NCBI RefSeq assembly: GCF_000454065.1
Contig: NZ_ATNE01000001.1
Span: 719,798 to 783,797, forward strand
Source of the DNA: Brevibacillus thermoruber 423
GTDB taxonomy: Bacteria > Bacillota > Bacilli > Brevibacillales > Brevibacillaceae
DNA length: 64,000 bases
Direction: 5' to 3'
Shown: in pieces, positions 34,918-44,447 of the stretch
How positions within the stretch are numbered: the first letter of the stretch is position 1
Layout: the number at the start of each line of letters is the position of its first letter
Notes under the pieces: generated by a model
What the model was told of the DNA's origin: nothing
What the model saw: the letters and a program-made list of their open reading frames with translations, nothing else
The model's database searches: none
Program-made: the position numbers and the translations under genes

Positions 34918-36105
34918 CTACCGGCTTTTTCTTTTCTTCCAACGCAGATACCACTCCCGAACGGTCTGCTGGGGTGCGACGCCATACTCCTCGCTCAGCA
35001 TCCTGGTCAGCTTCATGTACTCCCTCTCCACGGCATCGCGGTCGCCCAGCCTGTCATACAGCTTCATCAGGGTCACGTACGTCTCTTCCACATGCGGGTG
35101 AAAGCGCTGGATGCGGTGATAGACGGCCAGCGCCCGGGCGTATTCGCCAACGGACTCCAGATAGCCGGCCACATGGGTCGCGTGGTAAAACCAGTGTGTC
35201 CGCAGCCGCTGCCGCTCGCTTTCCGCCCACAGGTAGTCGTAGTCGTCCAGGTAATCGCCGCGGTACAATTCCAGCAGGCTCAAGTGCTCGGACAGCGTCT
35301 CCCCCGTCACGGGGGACAATTCCCTCACGCCTCGCTCCCATTCGTCCACATCCAGCCTGACGTGGTTCATGTCCAGCAGATAGCCGTCGTCGCAGTTGGC
35401 GATGTGGATGCCGACGCCGAGCTCTTTCAAGGTTTTTCTGATCTGGTAGATGGTTGTGTAAAGCCGGGCAAATCCCCTTTTCCGGTCCGTGTCCGGCCAG
35501 AACAAGTCGAGCAGCGCGTCTTTGCGAACGGGCTGCCCCCGCCGATGAACCAGGTATGCAAACAGTTCCTGCGCTTTTGCCGTCCGCCAGCGAATGGTTT
35601 CCGGTCCACGCGGCGGAACCTCGATCTGCAGGGACTGAAAGCAGCGGATCATGCCGGTTTGCCGGGCGAGCGGAACGACGGCCGTCTCATGCCGCCTGTC
35701 GATCAGCCGCTGCACCGTTTTGATCAGACGGTCGCGCTGAACCGGTTTCAGCACGTAGTCCAGCGCGTTGAGTTCAAACGCCTTGACCGCGTACTCATCA
35801 TAGGCCGTCACAAAGACAAGATCCGTTTCAGGCGAGAGTCTGAGCACCTCTTCCGCCGTTTCGATGCCGTTCAACTCGGGCATCTCGACATCGAGAAAGA
35901 TGACGTCGGGCTTTACCTGCGGCAGTTCGTCCAAAGCGCGGCGGGGATTTTGATATCGCCCGACGATCTCCAGCCCTCCGCATTCCCGCAGCAGTTTTTC
36001 CAGGTAGTGCAAAGCCAGACGTTCATCGTCAACCAATATGGCTTTCAGAGTATCACACCTCGCTTTTTCAACCCCGAATCCGACACAAGCCGCACCTTCT
36101 ATCAT
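34918..36105 (-). CDS. Response regulator with winged-helix and BTAD (SARP-like) output domain
   Basis: Up to 395 residues. The receiver domain is AILVDDERLALHYLEKLLREC with Asp in DVIFLDVEMPELNG and Lys in DYVLKPVQ. Then come an OmpR-like winged helix (RWRTAKAQELFAYLVHRRGQPVRKDALLDLFWPDTDRKRGFARLYTTIYQIRKTL) and a bacterial transcriptional activation domain built of TPR-like helices (LLELYRGDYLDDYDYLWAE..., AYHRIQRFHPHVEETYVTLMKLYDRLGDRDAVEREY). The frame opens at ATG 36105 without a ribosome binding site. A CTG at 36048 (LKAILVDDE) has GAGGTG 7 nt upstream and fits the domain start, so a non-standard start is likely. No partner kinase is nearby. Confidence 0.88.
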   Translation of the reverse strand: MIEGAACVGFGVEKARCDTLKAILVDDERLALHYLEKLLRECGGLEIVGRYQNPRRALDELPQVKPDVIFLDVEMPELNGIETAEEVLRLSPETDLVFVTAYDEYAVKAFELNALDYVLKPVQRDRLIKTVQRLIDRRHETAVVPLARQTGMIRCFQSLQIEVPPRGPETIRWRTAKAQELFAYLVHRRGQPVRKDALLDLFWPDTDRKRGFARLYTTIYQIRKTLKELGVGIHIANCDDGYLLDMNHVRLDVDEWERGVRELSPVTGETLSEHLSLLELYRGDYLDDYDYLWAESERQRLRTHWFYHATHVAGYLESVGEYARALAVYHRIQRFHPHVEETYVTLMKLYDRLGDRDAVEREYMKLTRMLSEEYGVAPQQTVREWYLRWKKRKSR

Positions 36106-36292
36106 AGGTTTTTGTTCTCAACAATTTCTGAACAAGCTCCACGCCGATTCATTGTCGCATACCTCCGCAATTCGGCGGCACACGAAATACCATCACGAAC
36201 CCGCCGGATTTTTCCCCAAGACGTTTCCATGGAACGGCGGCACCTGTGGCATAATGGTAAAAACAAGGAAGCACCATAAAGTGGGGATCAAT

Positions 36293-37822
36293 ATGAACGA
36301 CACGATCGGCGTCATCGATCTGGGCTCCAACACGGCGAGACTCGTCGTGTACAGGCGGGACGACCAGGGGCTCGTCTATGAGGTAGAGAATGTCAAGCGC
36401 ACGCTGCGGCTGAGCAGCCACCTGCGGGACGGCCGCCTGGAACGGGAGGGGATCGAGAAGACGCTGGCCTGCATGCGGCAGTTTCAGCAGTTGCTTGGGG
36501 CTTACAACGCAGCGACCGCAATCGGCGTGGCGACGGCCGCCGTCCGGCAGGCCGCAAACGGACGGGAGCTGCTGGACGCGATCCGGGCGGAGACCGGCCT
36601 GTCCATTCGCGTCCTGAGCGGGGAAGAAGAGGCGCGCTACGGCTATCTGGCCGTGGTGAACACGATGGATATCGACGAGGGCATCACCGTCGACATCGGC
36701 GGAGGCAGCACCGAGGTCACCTGGTTTTCCGGCCGGCGGCTGCGGGAGAGCGTCAGTTTTCCGTTCGGGATCGTCACCCTGACGCGCATGTTTCTGCCCG
36801 GCGACCCGCCCGCGGACGAGGAAATGAAGCGGCTGCAGGCGTACGTGGAGCGCCAGTTTTCCGGCTGCACCTGGATCAGGGACAGGCGCTGCCCCGTAAT
36901 CGCCATCGGCGGCACGGCGCGCAACCTGGCGAAAATGCACCAGCGATCCGTCGGCTATTCGCTGGACAGCGTGCATCACTACGCCATGTCGGCCGAACAG
37001 GTGGACCGCGTACTGGAACGAGCGTGTGCGCTTCCGTGGGAGGAGCGCAGACAGATGCCCGGCCTTTCCAAGGACAGGGCGGACGTCATCCTCTCCGGCA
37101 TCGCCGTGTTCCGCTCCCTGCTCGCCGTCGTCAACGGACGCGAACTGGTGGTCAGCAACAAGGGACTGCGCGACGGCGTTCTCTACGAAACGGTGTTTGG
37201 CGCCCAGCCGGCCGACATCCGCGAAGTCCGCCGGCGCAGCGTCGAACAGTTCATGAACCGGTACCAGGTGGACAAGCGCCACGCCCGCCACGTGCGAACG
37301 CTGGCCCTCGCGCTGTTTGACCAGTTGCGGGAGCTGGGCGTCGTCCGCTGCGGCGAGGCCGAACAAACCTGGCTGGAAGCGGCCGCCCTGCTGCATGACG
37401 TGGGACGGGCGATCAATGTGTACGAGTCGGCGGAGCACACATTTTACCTGCTGTCGCATGTACTGCTGCTCGGGTTTACCCACCGCGAGCGGCTGCGGAT
37501 CGCGATGATCGCTTCCTACAAAAACAACAAGCTCTTGCAGCTGCAGATGGCCCGGCATTCCGACATTGTCGGCAAGGCGGACAAAGCCCTGGCCGAAACA
37601 CTCGGGCATGTCATCCTGCTGGCGCGGACGCTGGACCGTTCCATGACCCAGCCGATCACGGACGTGCAGCTGCGGGAGGACGGGGAGCGGATCGTGCTGG
37701 AGTGTGTCGGCTCGGGGGAGAATCTGATGGAATACGCTCTCCTGGAAGACGTGCTGGCCAAGGTGTCCAAAGCGTGGAAGCGGCCCGTCGGCTTTCGCGC
37801 CGTCACACGGCCCGCCGATTGA
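36293..37822 (+). CDS. ppx: Exopolyphosphatase (Ppx/GppA family)
   Basis: 509 residues from ATG 36293, with GGGGATC upstream. The ASKHA phosphatase core shows GVIDLGSNTARLVVY (phosphate 1 loop), GVATAAVRQAANG, GEEEARYGYLAV, and TVDIGGGSTEVTWF (phosphate 2), with IGGTARNLA further on. The C-terminal part is an HD-like domain (WLEAAALLHDVGRAINVYESAEHTFYLLSH). The enzyme releases phosphate from polyphosphate ends, or hydrolyses pppGpp as GppA does. The polyphosphate kinase gene follows 124 bp downstream, which favours Ppx. Confidence 0.92.
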   Translation: MNDTIGVIDLGSNTARLVVYRRDDQGLVYEVENVKRTLRLSSHLRDGRLEREGIEKTLACMRQFQQLLGAYNAATAIGVATAAVRQAANGRELLDAIRAETGLSIRVLSGEEEARYGYLAVVNTMDIDEGITVDIGGGSTEVTWFSGRRLRESVSFPFGIVTLTRMFLPGDPPADEEMKRLQAYVERQFSGCTWIRDRRCPVIAIGGTARNLAKMHQRSVGYSLDSVHHYAMSAEQVDRVLERACALPWEERRQMPGLSKDRADVILSGIAVFRSLLAVVNGRELVVSNKGLRDGVLYETVFGAQPADIREVRRRSVEQFMNRYQVDKRHARHVRTLALALFDQLRELGVVRCGEAEQTWLEAAALLHDVGRAINVYESAEHTFYLLSHVLLLGFTHRERLRIAMIASYKNNKLLQLQMARHSDIVGKADKALAETLGHVILLARTLDRSMTQPITDVQLREDGERIVLECVGSGENLMEYALLEDVLAKVSKAWKRPVGFRAVTRPAD

Positions 37823-37946
37823 GCCGGCCTCCGATGGAAAAGGCCTTCGCCAAAGCCGGCCCGGCCGGGACGTGCCGCCTTTCGAGGAAACCTGCTGCGC
37901 GATGCGGGCATCTGTTTTCAAAAATCACACTGTCGAGGACTGACCC

Positions 37947-40073
37947 ATGAACGATTTTCATCTACCTGCGTACTATATCAACCGCGAACTGAGCTGGGTG
38001 GCGTTCAACGAGCGGGTGCTGGAGGAAGCCGCCCGTCCGGAAAACCCGCTGTTTGAGCGTCTGAAATTTATCGCCATTGCGAGCAGCAACTTTGACGAGT
38101 TTTTCATGGTGCGCGTAGCGGGACTGAAGGATCAGGTGAAGGCCGGGTTTGCCAAACCGGACAACAAGTCGGGGATGACGCCCAGGGAACAGCTCGAGGC
38201 GATCTGGGAACGCACGCAGGTCGTCATGAACAAGCTGTTTGCCGTGCTGAAGCACGAGATTCTCCCGGAGCTGGAGCGGGTGGGCATCCGCTTTTTGAAA
38301 ACGGCACAGCTTCAAGACGAACAGCGGGCTTTCGTCCACGACTTTTTCCATCACCGTCTCTACCCCGTGCTGACGCCGATGGCCGTCGATGCCAGCCATC
38401 CGTTTCCCATGCTCCTGAACAAGAGTCTCAATCTGGCGGTGCTGCTGGAAAACGCGGAGGAGCCGGAAGAAGGGCCGCTGTTTGCCGTCGTCCAGGTGCC
38501 TGCCGTCGTGCCCCGCTTTCTCGCCCTGCCGTCGCCGGCGGGAGAGGCGCACTTCATCCTGCTGGAAGACGTCATCCGCGAGCACATGGACACCCTGTTC
38601 CAAGGGTACAGCATCCTGGAAACCAGTGCGTTTCGCATCACCCGCAACGCCGACCTGACCATCGACGAGGACGAGACGGAAGACCTCCTGGAAGCGATTC
38701 AGGAGGAGCTGAAGAAGCGGAAAATGGGGGAACCGGTCCGACTCGCCGTCGACGCGTCGATGAGCGACTTTTTGAAAAGGACCCTGCAGGACTGGCTGGA
38801 GCTGGAGGATTCGGAAGTGTACCGGATCGACGGTCCGCTGGATCCTTCGTTTTTCTTCAAGTTTTACGGCCTGCCCGGATACGATGCCCTGCGCTTCGAG
38901 CCGTATCCGCCCCAGCCGCCCCGCGATCTGCTCGGCTCCGCGGACCTGTTCGAAACCATCAGGCAGCGGGACGTGCTCCTGCATCACCCGTACGAATCGT
39001 TTGATCCGGTGGTCGAATTCGTGCAGCGGGCGGCGGACGATCCCAATGTGCTGGCGATCAAGCAGACGCTGTACCGGGTCAGCGGCGACTCGCCGATCGT
39101 CAACGCCCTGCTGCGGGCGGCGGACAACGGCAAGCAGGTGACCGTTCTCGTGGAGCTGAAGGCCCGCTTCGACGAGGAGAACAACATTGTCTGGGCGAAA
39201 AGGCTGGAAAAGGCCGGCTGCCACGTCATCTACGGGATCGTCGGCCTGAAGACGCACAGCAAAATCACGCTCGTGGTCCGCGCCGAAAACGGCGAGCTCC
39301 GCCGGTACGTCCATCTGAGCACGGGCAATTACAACGATACGACGGCCCGGATCTACACCGATCTCGGCATGTTCACGTCCCGCGAAGCGTTTGGCGAGGA
39401 CGCCAGTCACTTTTTCAACCATCTGTCCGGCTATTCCAAACCGCCGGCGTGGAAAGTCATCACGACCGCCCCGGCTGGTCTGCGGGAGAGGTTCCTCGGC
39501 CTGATCGAGCGGGAAATCGCCCACAGTCAGGCGGGAAAACCGGCCCGCATCATCGCCAAGATGAACGCCCTGACCGACAAGGAGATTATCGAAGCCTTGT
39601 ACAAGGCGTCCTGCGCCGGCGTCAAGATCGATCTGATCGTGCGCGGCATCTGCTGCCTGCGGCCCGGCATCGAAGGGGTCAGCGAAAACATCCGCGTCAT
39701 CAGCATCGTCGGCCGGTTTCTCGAGCACAGCCGCATCTACTGCTTCCACAACGGCGGGGAGGCCGACGTCTTCCTCTCCAGCGCGGACTGGATGACGCGC
39801 AGCATGATCGCTCGCGTGGAGATTCTCTTCCCCGTCCTCCAGGAAGACCTGAAGGAGCGGATCCTGCACATCCTGGACATCATGCTGCGGGACGACGCCA
39901 AAGCTCGTGTGCTGCAGCCGGACGGCCAATACCGGCCCGTTGCGGCACAAGGCCCGCATCCGCTCAACAGCCAACACTACTTTTGGGAAGAAGCGTTTCA
40001 GGCCGTGCGCAGCCGGGGAGCGGACCCTGCCGCCCTGCGCCTGAAACCGATCACGACGGCGCCGGAGCGCTGA
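37947..40073 (+). CDS. ppk1: Polyphosphate kinase (PPK1)
   Basis: 708 residues, the normal PPK1 size. It makes polyphosphate from ATP. The N domain opens NRELSWVAFNERVLEEA and ASSNFDEFFMVRVAGLKDQ; the catalytic halves show LLHHPYESFDPVVEFVQRAADDPNVLAIKQTLYRVSG, VELKARFDEENNI, YGIVGLKTHSKITLVVR (the His in THSK is phosphorylated in the family), HLSTGNYNDTTARIYTDLG, RGICCLRPGI and IYCFHNGG with the second active-site His. It is paired with ppx, so the two set the polyphosphate level. Its nearness to a VTC-domain gene 15 kb away may be chance. Confidence 0.96.
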   Translation: MNDFHLPAYYINRELSWVAFNERVLEEAARPENPLFERLKFIAIASSNFDEFFMVRVAGLKDQVKAGFAKPDNKSGMTPREQLEAIWERTQVVMNKLFAVLKHEILPELERVGIRFLKTAQLQDEQRAFVHDFFHHRLYPVLTPMAVDASHPFPMLLNKSLNLAVLLENAEEPEEGPLFAVVQVPAVVPRFLALPSPAGEAHFILLEDVIREHMDTLFQGYSILETSAFRITRNADLTIDEDETEDLLEAIQEELKKRKMGEPVRLAVDASMSDFLKRTLQDWLELEDSEVYRIDGPLDPSFFFKFYGLPGYDALRFEPYPPQPPRDLLGSADLFETIRQRDVLLHHPYESFDPVVEFVQRAADDPNVLAIKQTLYRVSGDSPIVNALLRAADNGKQVTVLVELKARFDEENNIVWAKRLEKAGCHVIYGIVGLKTHSKITLVVRAENGELRRYVHLSTGNYNDTTARIYTDLGMFTSREAFGEDASHFFNHLSGYSKPPAWKVITTAPAGLRERFLGLIEREIAHSQAGKPARIIAKMNALTDKEIIEALYKASCAGVKIDLIVRGICCLRPGIEGVSENIRVISIVGRFLEHSRIYCFHNGGEADVFLSSADWMTRSMIARVEILFPVLQEDLKERILHILDIMLRDDAKARVLQPDGQYRPVAAQGPHPLNSQHYFWEEAFQAVRSRGADPAALRLKPITTAPER

Positions 40074-40119
40074 CACTCGTGTAACCCCCCGGCGCCCGCT
40101 GTCCTTTTTTCAAAAGCGG

Positions 40120-40151
40120 CGGGCGGCCCGAATGGACAGGCCGCCCGTTTT
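40120..40151 (+). terminator. Terminator after ppk
   Basis: CGGGCGGCC, loop, GGCCGCCCG, then TTTT. It also lies just past the convergent ferritin-like gene. Confidence 0.8.
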
Positions 40152-40172
40152 CGCTTGGCACCCGCCAGCCAT

Positions 40173-40655
40173 CTACGATACTCCCAGCTGTGCCAGCATG
40201 TTCATCAGCACGTTGGATTGGCGCAGTTCGTCTTCCGCTGCTCGGGTGAACCCCCTTCTGATCGTGAGCGTCACCGCTCGATCGGCGATGTCCCGGTACA
40301 GATCGGCGGCGGCCAGTTCGTCCCGGATGGCAAATTCCAGTCCCCGGGCAAACGATTCCGGCGCGGGCACCTCTTCCCGCCTCATCTGCGGCTCCCGTCC
40401 GGTCAACTGCCTGTAGATTTCCGAGAACCGCTGGGCATGCTTGATCCGCTCGTCGCGGACGATGTCCAAAACAGTCCGGATGTTGTCGTTCGGGGCCAGC
40501 TCCATCAGCGTGCTGAAATAATTGGCGGCCCGCTCTTCCCGGTGGATGGCTCGCAAGATATCGGCGGCCAGCCCCCGATCGCGCGGTTCGCCCAATCCCG
40601 GCTCCCGCACGAGCCTGGGCCAGTAGTGGGGAAACGCTATCGGATATCCATGCAT
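40173..40655 (-). CDS. Ferritin-like (rubrerythrin-type) helical protein
   Basis: 160 residues from ATG 40655 with GGAGGAG at 8 nt; longer upstream readings lack a site. Four helices carry regularly placed Glu and His: AIHREERAANYFSTLMEL, IVRDERIKHAQRFSEIYRQL, AIRDELAAADLYRDIADR and AAEDELRQSNVLMNMLAQLG. Such spacing resembles di-iron ferritin-like domains that handle peroxide or iron, and similar short proteins occur in spore formers. Whether it binds metal is not known. The N-terminus MHGYPIAFPHYWPRLV is short and not a signal. Confidence 0.78.
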   Translation of the reverse strand: MHGYPIAFPHYWPRLVREPGLGEPRDRGLAADILRAIHREERAANYFSTLMELAPNDNIRTVLDIVRDERIKHAQRFSEIYRQLTGREPQMRREEVPAPESFARGLEFAIRDELAAADLYRDIADRAVTLTIRRGFTRAAEDELRQSNVLMNMLAQLGVS

Positions 40656-40761
40656 GGAAAAACTCCTCCAAACGTGTATAGGTGTATATCCCAGCTTATG
40701 GCTGCGCCCATGAGGTGGTGAGCCCAGACGCGCAAAGAAGATCGTGGGCTCCCATAAAAAT

Positions 40762-40787
40762 GAAAAAGACCCTTTGCCAGGGTCTTT
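40762..40787 (-). terminator. Terminator of the mannose operon
   Basis: On the minus strand AAAGACCCT, loop GGCA, AGGGTCTTT, then TT; it follows the manA stop at 40813. Confidence 0.8.
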
Positions 40788-40812
40788 GTATCGCTTGCAC
40801 CATCTGACGCGT

Positions 40813-41796
40813 TCAGCCCGCTTTTCGCAGCGTGGCCGCCTGTCCCGGCGGGAAGGAGACAATTGCTTCCATGTCGCCCGCCAGTCTGTACCTGCCCAAC
40901 GTTCTCGGTATCAGCAGGTGATCCCCTTTTTCCACCGTGAGATCACCGCCGCTCCATTCCAGCCGGGCCGATCCGGCGAGAACGGACACGAGGGAGAACC
41001 GGTCCCCGGACTCTTCGTCGCGCGAGCCGCGCAGCGTCCATTTTTCTACCGTGAAAAACGGGCTGTCCAGGTAGTGGTTCACCTGCAGGAAGCGGCTGCC
41101 CGCTGTCTTTGCCCGGATCTGGGCCGGCTTGTTCGGCACGTTGGTCACCTGCAGCACCTTGTCGATGTGCAGTTCGCGCTTCCGTCCGGACTGGTCGACG
41201 CGGTCGTAGTCGTAGGCGCGGTATGTGGCGTCGGAGTTTTGCTGGATTTCGAGGACGACAATGCCTTTGCCCAGCGCGTGGAGCGTGCCGTGCGGAATAT
41301 AGAAGAAGTCACCGGTCCGTACCGGGACCCGCACCAACAGTTCGTCCCAGCGGTTGGCCTTCATCATCTCCGCCAGCTCCTCCCGCGTCCTGGCGGTATG
41401 GCCGTACACGATTTCCGCTCCGGGTTCGGCGTGCACGACGTACCAGCACTCCGCCTTCCCCAGTTCACCGTTCTCATGGACAGCGGCAAAGCGGTCGTCC
41501 GGATGTACCTGTACGGACAACGTGTCGTTGGCGTCCAGCAGTTTCACCAACAGCGGAAAGCGTTCCAGACGCTTCGGCGCAAACCAATCGGGCTGTTCCG
41601 CCAGCAGCTCGCTGATCGTCTTTCCGCGATAGACGCCGTTTCTGATCGTGGTTCTGCCATTCGGGTGATCGGATATGACCCACGCCTCACCCGTCTGCTC
41701 ACTGGGAATGGGATAGCCGAATAATGTACGCAGGCGATTGCCGCCCCAAATCCGTTGATGATACGTCGGTGAAAACAGTAACGGATACGCGTTCAT
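40813..41796 (-). CDS. manA: Mannose-6-phosphate isomerase, class I
   Basis: 327 residues from ATG 41796 (GTG 41805 is an alternative). The cupin zinc enzyme interchanges fructose-6-phosphate and mannose-6-phosphate. Seen are YHQRIWGGNRL, GEAWVISDHPNG, the zinc site motif LSVQVHPDD, KAECWYVV and YIPHGTLHALGKGIVVLEIQQNSDATYRAYDYDR. It is the last gene of a five-gene operon with a phosphohexomutase and a sugar nucleotidyltransferase, together a full route from fructose-6-phosphate to an NDP-mannose. Confidence 0.95.
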   Translation of the reverse strand: MNAYPLLFSPTYHQRIWGGNRLRTLFGYPIPSEQTGEAWVISDHPNGRTTIRNGVYRGKTISELLAEQPDWFAPKRLERFPLLVKLLDANDTLSVQVHPDDRFAAVHENGELGKAECWYVVHAEPGAEIVYGHTARTREELAEMMKANRWDELLVRVPVRTGDFFYIPHGTLHALGKGIVVLEIQQNSDATYRAYDYDRVDQSGRKRELHIDKVLQVTNVPNKPAQIRAKTAGSRFLQVNHYLDSPFFTVEKWTLRGSRDEESGDRFSLVSVLAGSARLEWSGGDLTVEKGDHLLIPRTLGRYRLAGDMEAIVSFPPGQAATLRKAG

Positions 41797-41895
41797 TTTC
41801 CTCACTCACCCCGGTTGATCTCAGTATGCAAGAAGGCACTACCATCGAATCACGACAGGATGGTACGGGTACACGTCAGTCCGCTGTTTCGAAGG

Positions 41896-43317
41896 TTACC
41901 AGCCCACCGTCAGCGCGGAATCGGCAAACGCAAGGGCCTTCTCGATCTCCCGTTTGATCTCGGCCAGCCCTTCCTCCGAATCCGCCTCCGCCCGAAGGAC
42001 CAAAATCGGCTGCGTGTTGGAGGCGCGGATCAGTCCCCAGCCGTTCGGGAAGATCACCCTCGCGCCGTCCACGTCGATAATCTCGCGCTCGGGCCGGAAA
42101 TACTGTTTGACCTTGTCCAGGATGGTCCGCTTTTTGCTTTCCTCGCAGGGGACTCTCGTCTCCGGCGTGGCGTGGTACCGGGGAATGTCGGCAAACAGCG
42201 CGGACAGCGGCTTGTCGCTGTTGGTCAAAATGCGAAGCAGCCGCCCCGCCGCGTAGAGCGCGTCGTCAAAGCCGAAATACTCGTCCTTGAAGAAGATGTG
42301 GCCGGACATTTCACCGGTAAACGGCACGTTCAGCCGTTTCATCGAGGCTTTGATATGGGAATGGCCGGTGCGGTGGAACACGGGCTTTCCGCCCAGCTTC
42401 TCGATTTCTTCCACCAGTGCCCGCGAGCATTTTACTTCCACCAGCGCCTGGCATCCGGGATGTTTCGGCAGGATCTCCCGCCAGAACAGAATCATCAGTT
42501 GATCGCCCCACAGGATATTGCCCTGCTCGTCGACGACGCCCAGGCGGTCGCCATCGCCGTCGAAGGCCACCCCGAGGTCGGCTTTCTCCTCGCGCACCTT
42601 GCGGATCAAGTCCTGCAGGTTTTTCGGGTCAACCGGATCGGGGTGATGATGGGGGAAATTCGGATCGGATTCACAGTAGAGCGGAACCACTTCGCAGCCC
42701 CACTGGGCCAGCGCTTTCGGCACGAACGGCGAGGGGGTGCCGTTGCCGCAGTCCGCCACCACCTTCACTTTGCGCGGTCCCAGGACAATTTTTTCCCGCA
42801 GCATCGCGAGATAGGGCTGTTCGATGTCCACCCGCTCCACGCCTTCCGGAAGGGCAAAACGTTCGTGCGGCACGCCTTCCTCGGCGAGCAGCGCGCGCAT
42901 GGTGTTGTGCAGATCCTGGATCGCCTCGCCGTAGATGGTGGTCTTGTCCATGGCAATTTTGAAGCCGTTCTCGTCACCGGGGTTGTGGCTTGCCGTCACG
43001 ATCAGCCCGGAAGGAATGTCCAGATGCTCCAGGCTGTAGTAAAACATCGGCGTCGTCACCTCACCGATATCGACGACGTGGATGTCCGAGCGGAGAAGCC
43101 CGGCCATCAGAGCGGTTTGCAGCTCCGGCGAAGACTTCCGGTTATCCCGCCCCACGACCGCCTTGTCCAGCCCGGCCGCTTTCAGCTTTTGGCCGAATGC
43201 TCTCCCCAGGAGCCAGGCAAACGCCGGATGAATCTCTTCCCCGGCTCTGCCCCTGATGTCGTACTCCCGGAAAACGTGGGACGGGATGTGAATGTCGTGT
43301 GCAGCCGTAACGCGCAT
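41896..43317 (-). CDS. Phosphomannomutase/phosphoglucomutase
   Basis: 473 residues from ATG 43317, which has GGAGGT 8 nt upstream. It interconverts hexose-6- and hexose-1-phosphates. The phosphoserine loop is GLIVTASHNPGDENGFK, the metal-binding loop VAFDGDGDRLGVVDE, the sugar loop GEMSGHIFFKDEYFGFDDA, and the phosphate-binding loop WGLIRASNTQPILVLRAEA. The GEMSGH sugar loop is the type that handles mannose and glucose phosphates in PMM/PGM enzymes. It lies between manA and a six-hairpin domain gene. Confidence 0.93.
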   Translation of the reverse strand: MRVTAAHDIHIPSHVFREYDIRGRAGEEIHPAFAWLLGRAFGQKLKAAGLDKAVVGRDNRKSSPELQTALMAGLLRSDIHVVDIGEVTTPMFYYSLEHLDIPSGLIVTASHNPGDENGFKIAMDKTTIYGEAIQDLHNTMRALLAEEGVPHERFALPEGVERVDIEQPYLAMLREKIVLGPRKVKVVADCGNGTPSPFVPKALAQWGCEVVPLYCESDPNFPHHHPDPVDPKNLQDLIRKVREEKADLGVAFDGDGDRLGVVDEQGNILWGDQLMILFWREILPKHPGCQALVEVKCSRALVEEIEKLGGKPVFHRTGHSHIKASMKRLNVPFTGEMSGHIFFKDEYFGFDDALYAAGRLLRILTNSDKPLSALFADIPRYHATPETRVPCEESKKRTILDKVKQYFRPEREIIDVDGARVIFPNGWGLIRASNTQPILVLRAEADSEEGLAEIKREIEKALAFADSALTVGW

Positions 43318-43322
43318 GTGCA

Positions 43323-44447
43323 TCAACCTCCAGTTACCGCAGTGTGATAAATCGCTTCCGTCAGCAAGTAGGACAGGGTCGATTCCGCTCCCTGATTCAG
43401 ATTGGCTCCGCTTGGAGTCAGTCCGTCGCAGCAGCTTCCTTCCGCCGCGTCTGCCATCGGCACGGCTCCATCGTTGTCTCCGTAAAACCACGCCCGGCAT
43501 TTGTCCACCGTTTGCCGGTACACAGGATCAGCCAGCACCGCATGGGCTTCCGCCGAAGCGAGCGCCAGTTTCATCACTTCCAACGGCTGCTGATCCCAGT
43601 CGCTGCGGGACTGCGGCGTGCACCAGCCCCGGTTGCCGATGGGGCGAATCACGCCGTTTTGTCCGGTCATCTTGGCGATCAGAAAATCGAGGCTCTCTTT
43701 GGCGATGGCCAGCGTCTCCTCCCGCTTCGTCACGCGGTAGGCGGAAAACAGCGCCCACGGCAGCACGCCGTTTCCGTAGGTCATCACCGGCTCGAACCAA
43801 TGCCAGCCGTCGGCGGACGCCTCCCGGTACAGCCGGGTCAGCCGTTCTTCAAACAGCTCGATCAGCTCGATGCAGGCGGTAGAATCGGCAGAGCCGCTGC
43901 CGTTCCGGGCCAAAAAGCTGCACGCTGCCAGCGCGAAGGCCCACCCGCGCGGAAACTTCATCGCCGTCGTCCGCGGCAGCCCTTTGGCAAACAGTTGGGA
44001 GGCGACAAACCGCCGGCCGCTGTCGGGAAGCGCCGCCGATGCGACCGCGCACGCCCACAGCGCACGGCCGAGACAGTCGTCAGACGGCTTCTCCGGTTCC
44101 GGCCTGCGGTCGTAGCCGATGTTGTTGTGGAAGCTGCCGTCCTCCTGCTGAACCCACAAAAGGAACCCGAGATAGCGGTCGATCAGGCGGTCAAGGGTCG
44201 CCTGCAGATCGCGGTCTCCCGCCTGGTCCGCATGCTGCCGCCAAACGGCACACGCCCACAGCGCTCTGGCGTTGTCATCGGTGGTATAGCCCTCCCGGCG
44301 GCGCGGGATGTTTCCGAGACAGTGCTCCAACAGTCCGGTGTCATCGGTCATTCTCTCCAGGTGTCGAAAGCTAACGGGAAAGGGCCGCAACGGGTGTTCC
44401 CTCCGTCTGTTCAAACGTGCTGCCGGACTGTTTGGAAAGCTTGACAA
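43323..44447 (-). CDS. Six-hairpin (alpha/alpha barrel) glycan-acting protein
   Basis: About 374 residues. Repeated helical pairs and glycosidase-like motifs are visible: FRHLERMTDDTGLLEHCLGNIPRRREGYTTDDNARALWA, YLGFLLWVQQEDGSFHN, DDCLGRALWACAVA, WHWFEPVMTYGNGVLPWALFSAY and QQPLEVMKLALASAEAH. In other bacteria this domain is often fused behind a GT4 glycosyltransferase; here the GT4 gene directly precedes it with a 77-bp overlap if the TTG at 44447 is the start. The ATG at 44351 would cut into the domain, so I prefer the longer form. A hydrolase or phosphorylase role on a mannose-containing chain is possible. Confidence 0.75.
   Translation of the reverse strand: MSSFPNSPAARLNRRREHPLRPFPVSFRHLERMTDDTGLLEHCLGNIPRRREGYTTDDNARALWACAVWRQHADQAGDRDLQATLDRLIDRYLGFLLWVQQEDGSFHNNIGYDRRPEPEKPSDDCLGRALWACAVASAALPDSGRRFVASQLFAKGLPRTTAMKFPRGWAFALAACSFLARNGSGSADSTACIELIELFEERLTRLYREASADGWHWFEPVMTYGNGVLPWALFSAYRVTKREETLAIAKESLDFLIAKMTGQNGVIRPIGNRGWCTPQSRSDWDQQPLEVMKLALASAEAHAVLADPVYRQTVDKCRAWFYGDNDGAVPMADAAEGSCCDGLTPSGANLNQGAESTLSYLLTEAIYHTAVTGG

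Noticed and set aside
36149..37921. A 590-codon frame antisense to ppx
   Set aside because: Shadow frame; ppx motifs are complete on the + strand.
37962..40076. A 704-codon open frame antisense to ppk
   Set aside because: Mirror of a GC-rich gene; no ribosome binding site and no domain, whereas the + strand encodes a textbook PPK1.
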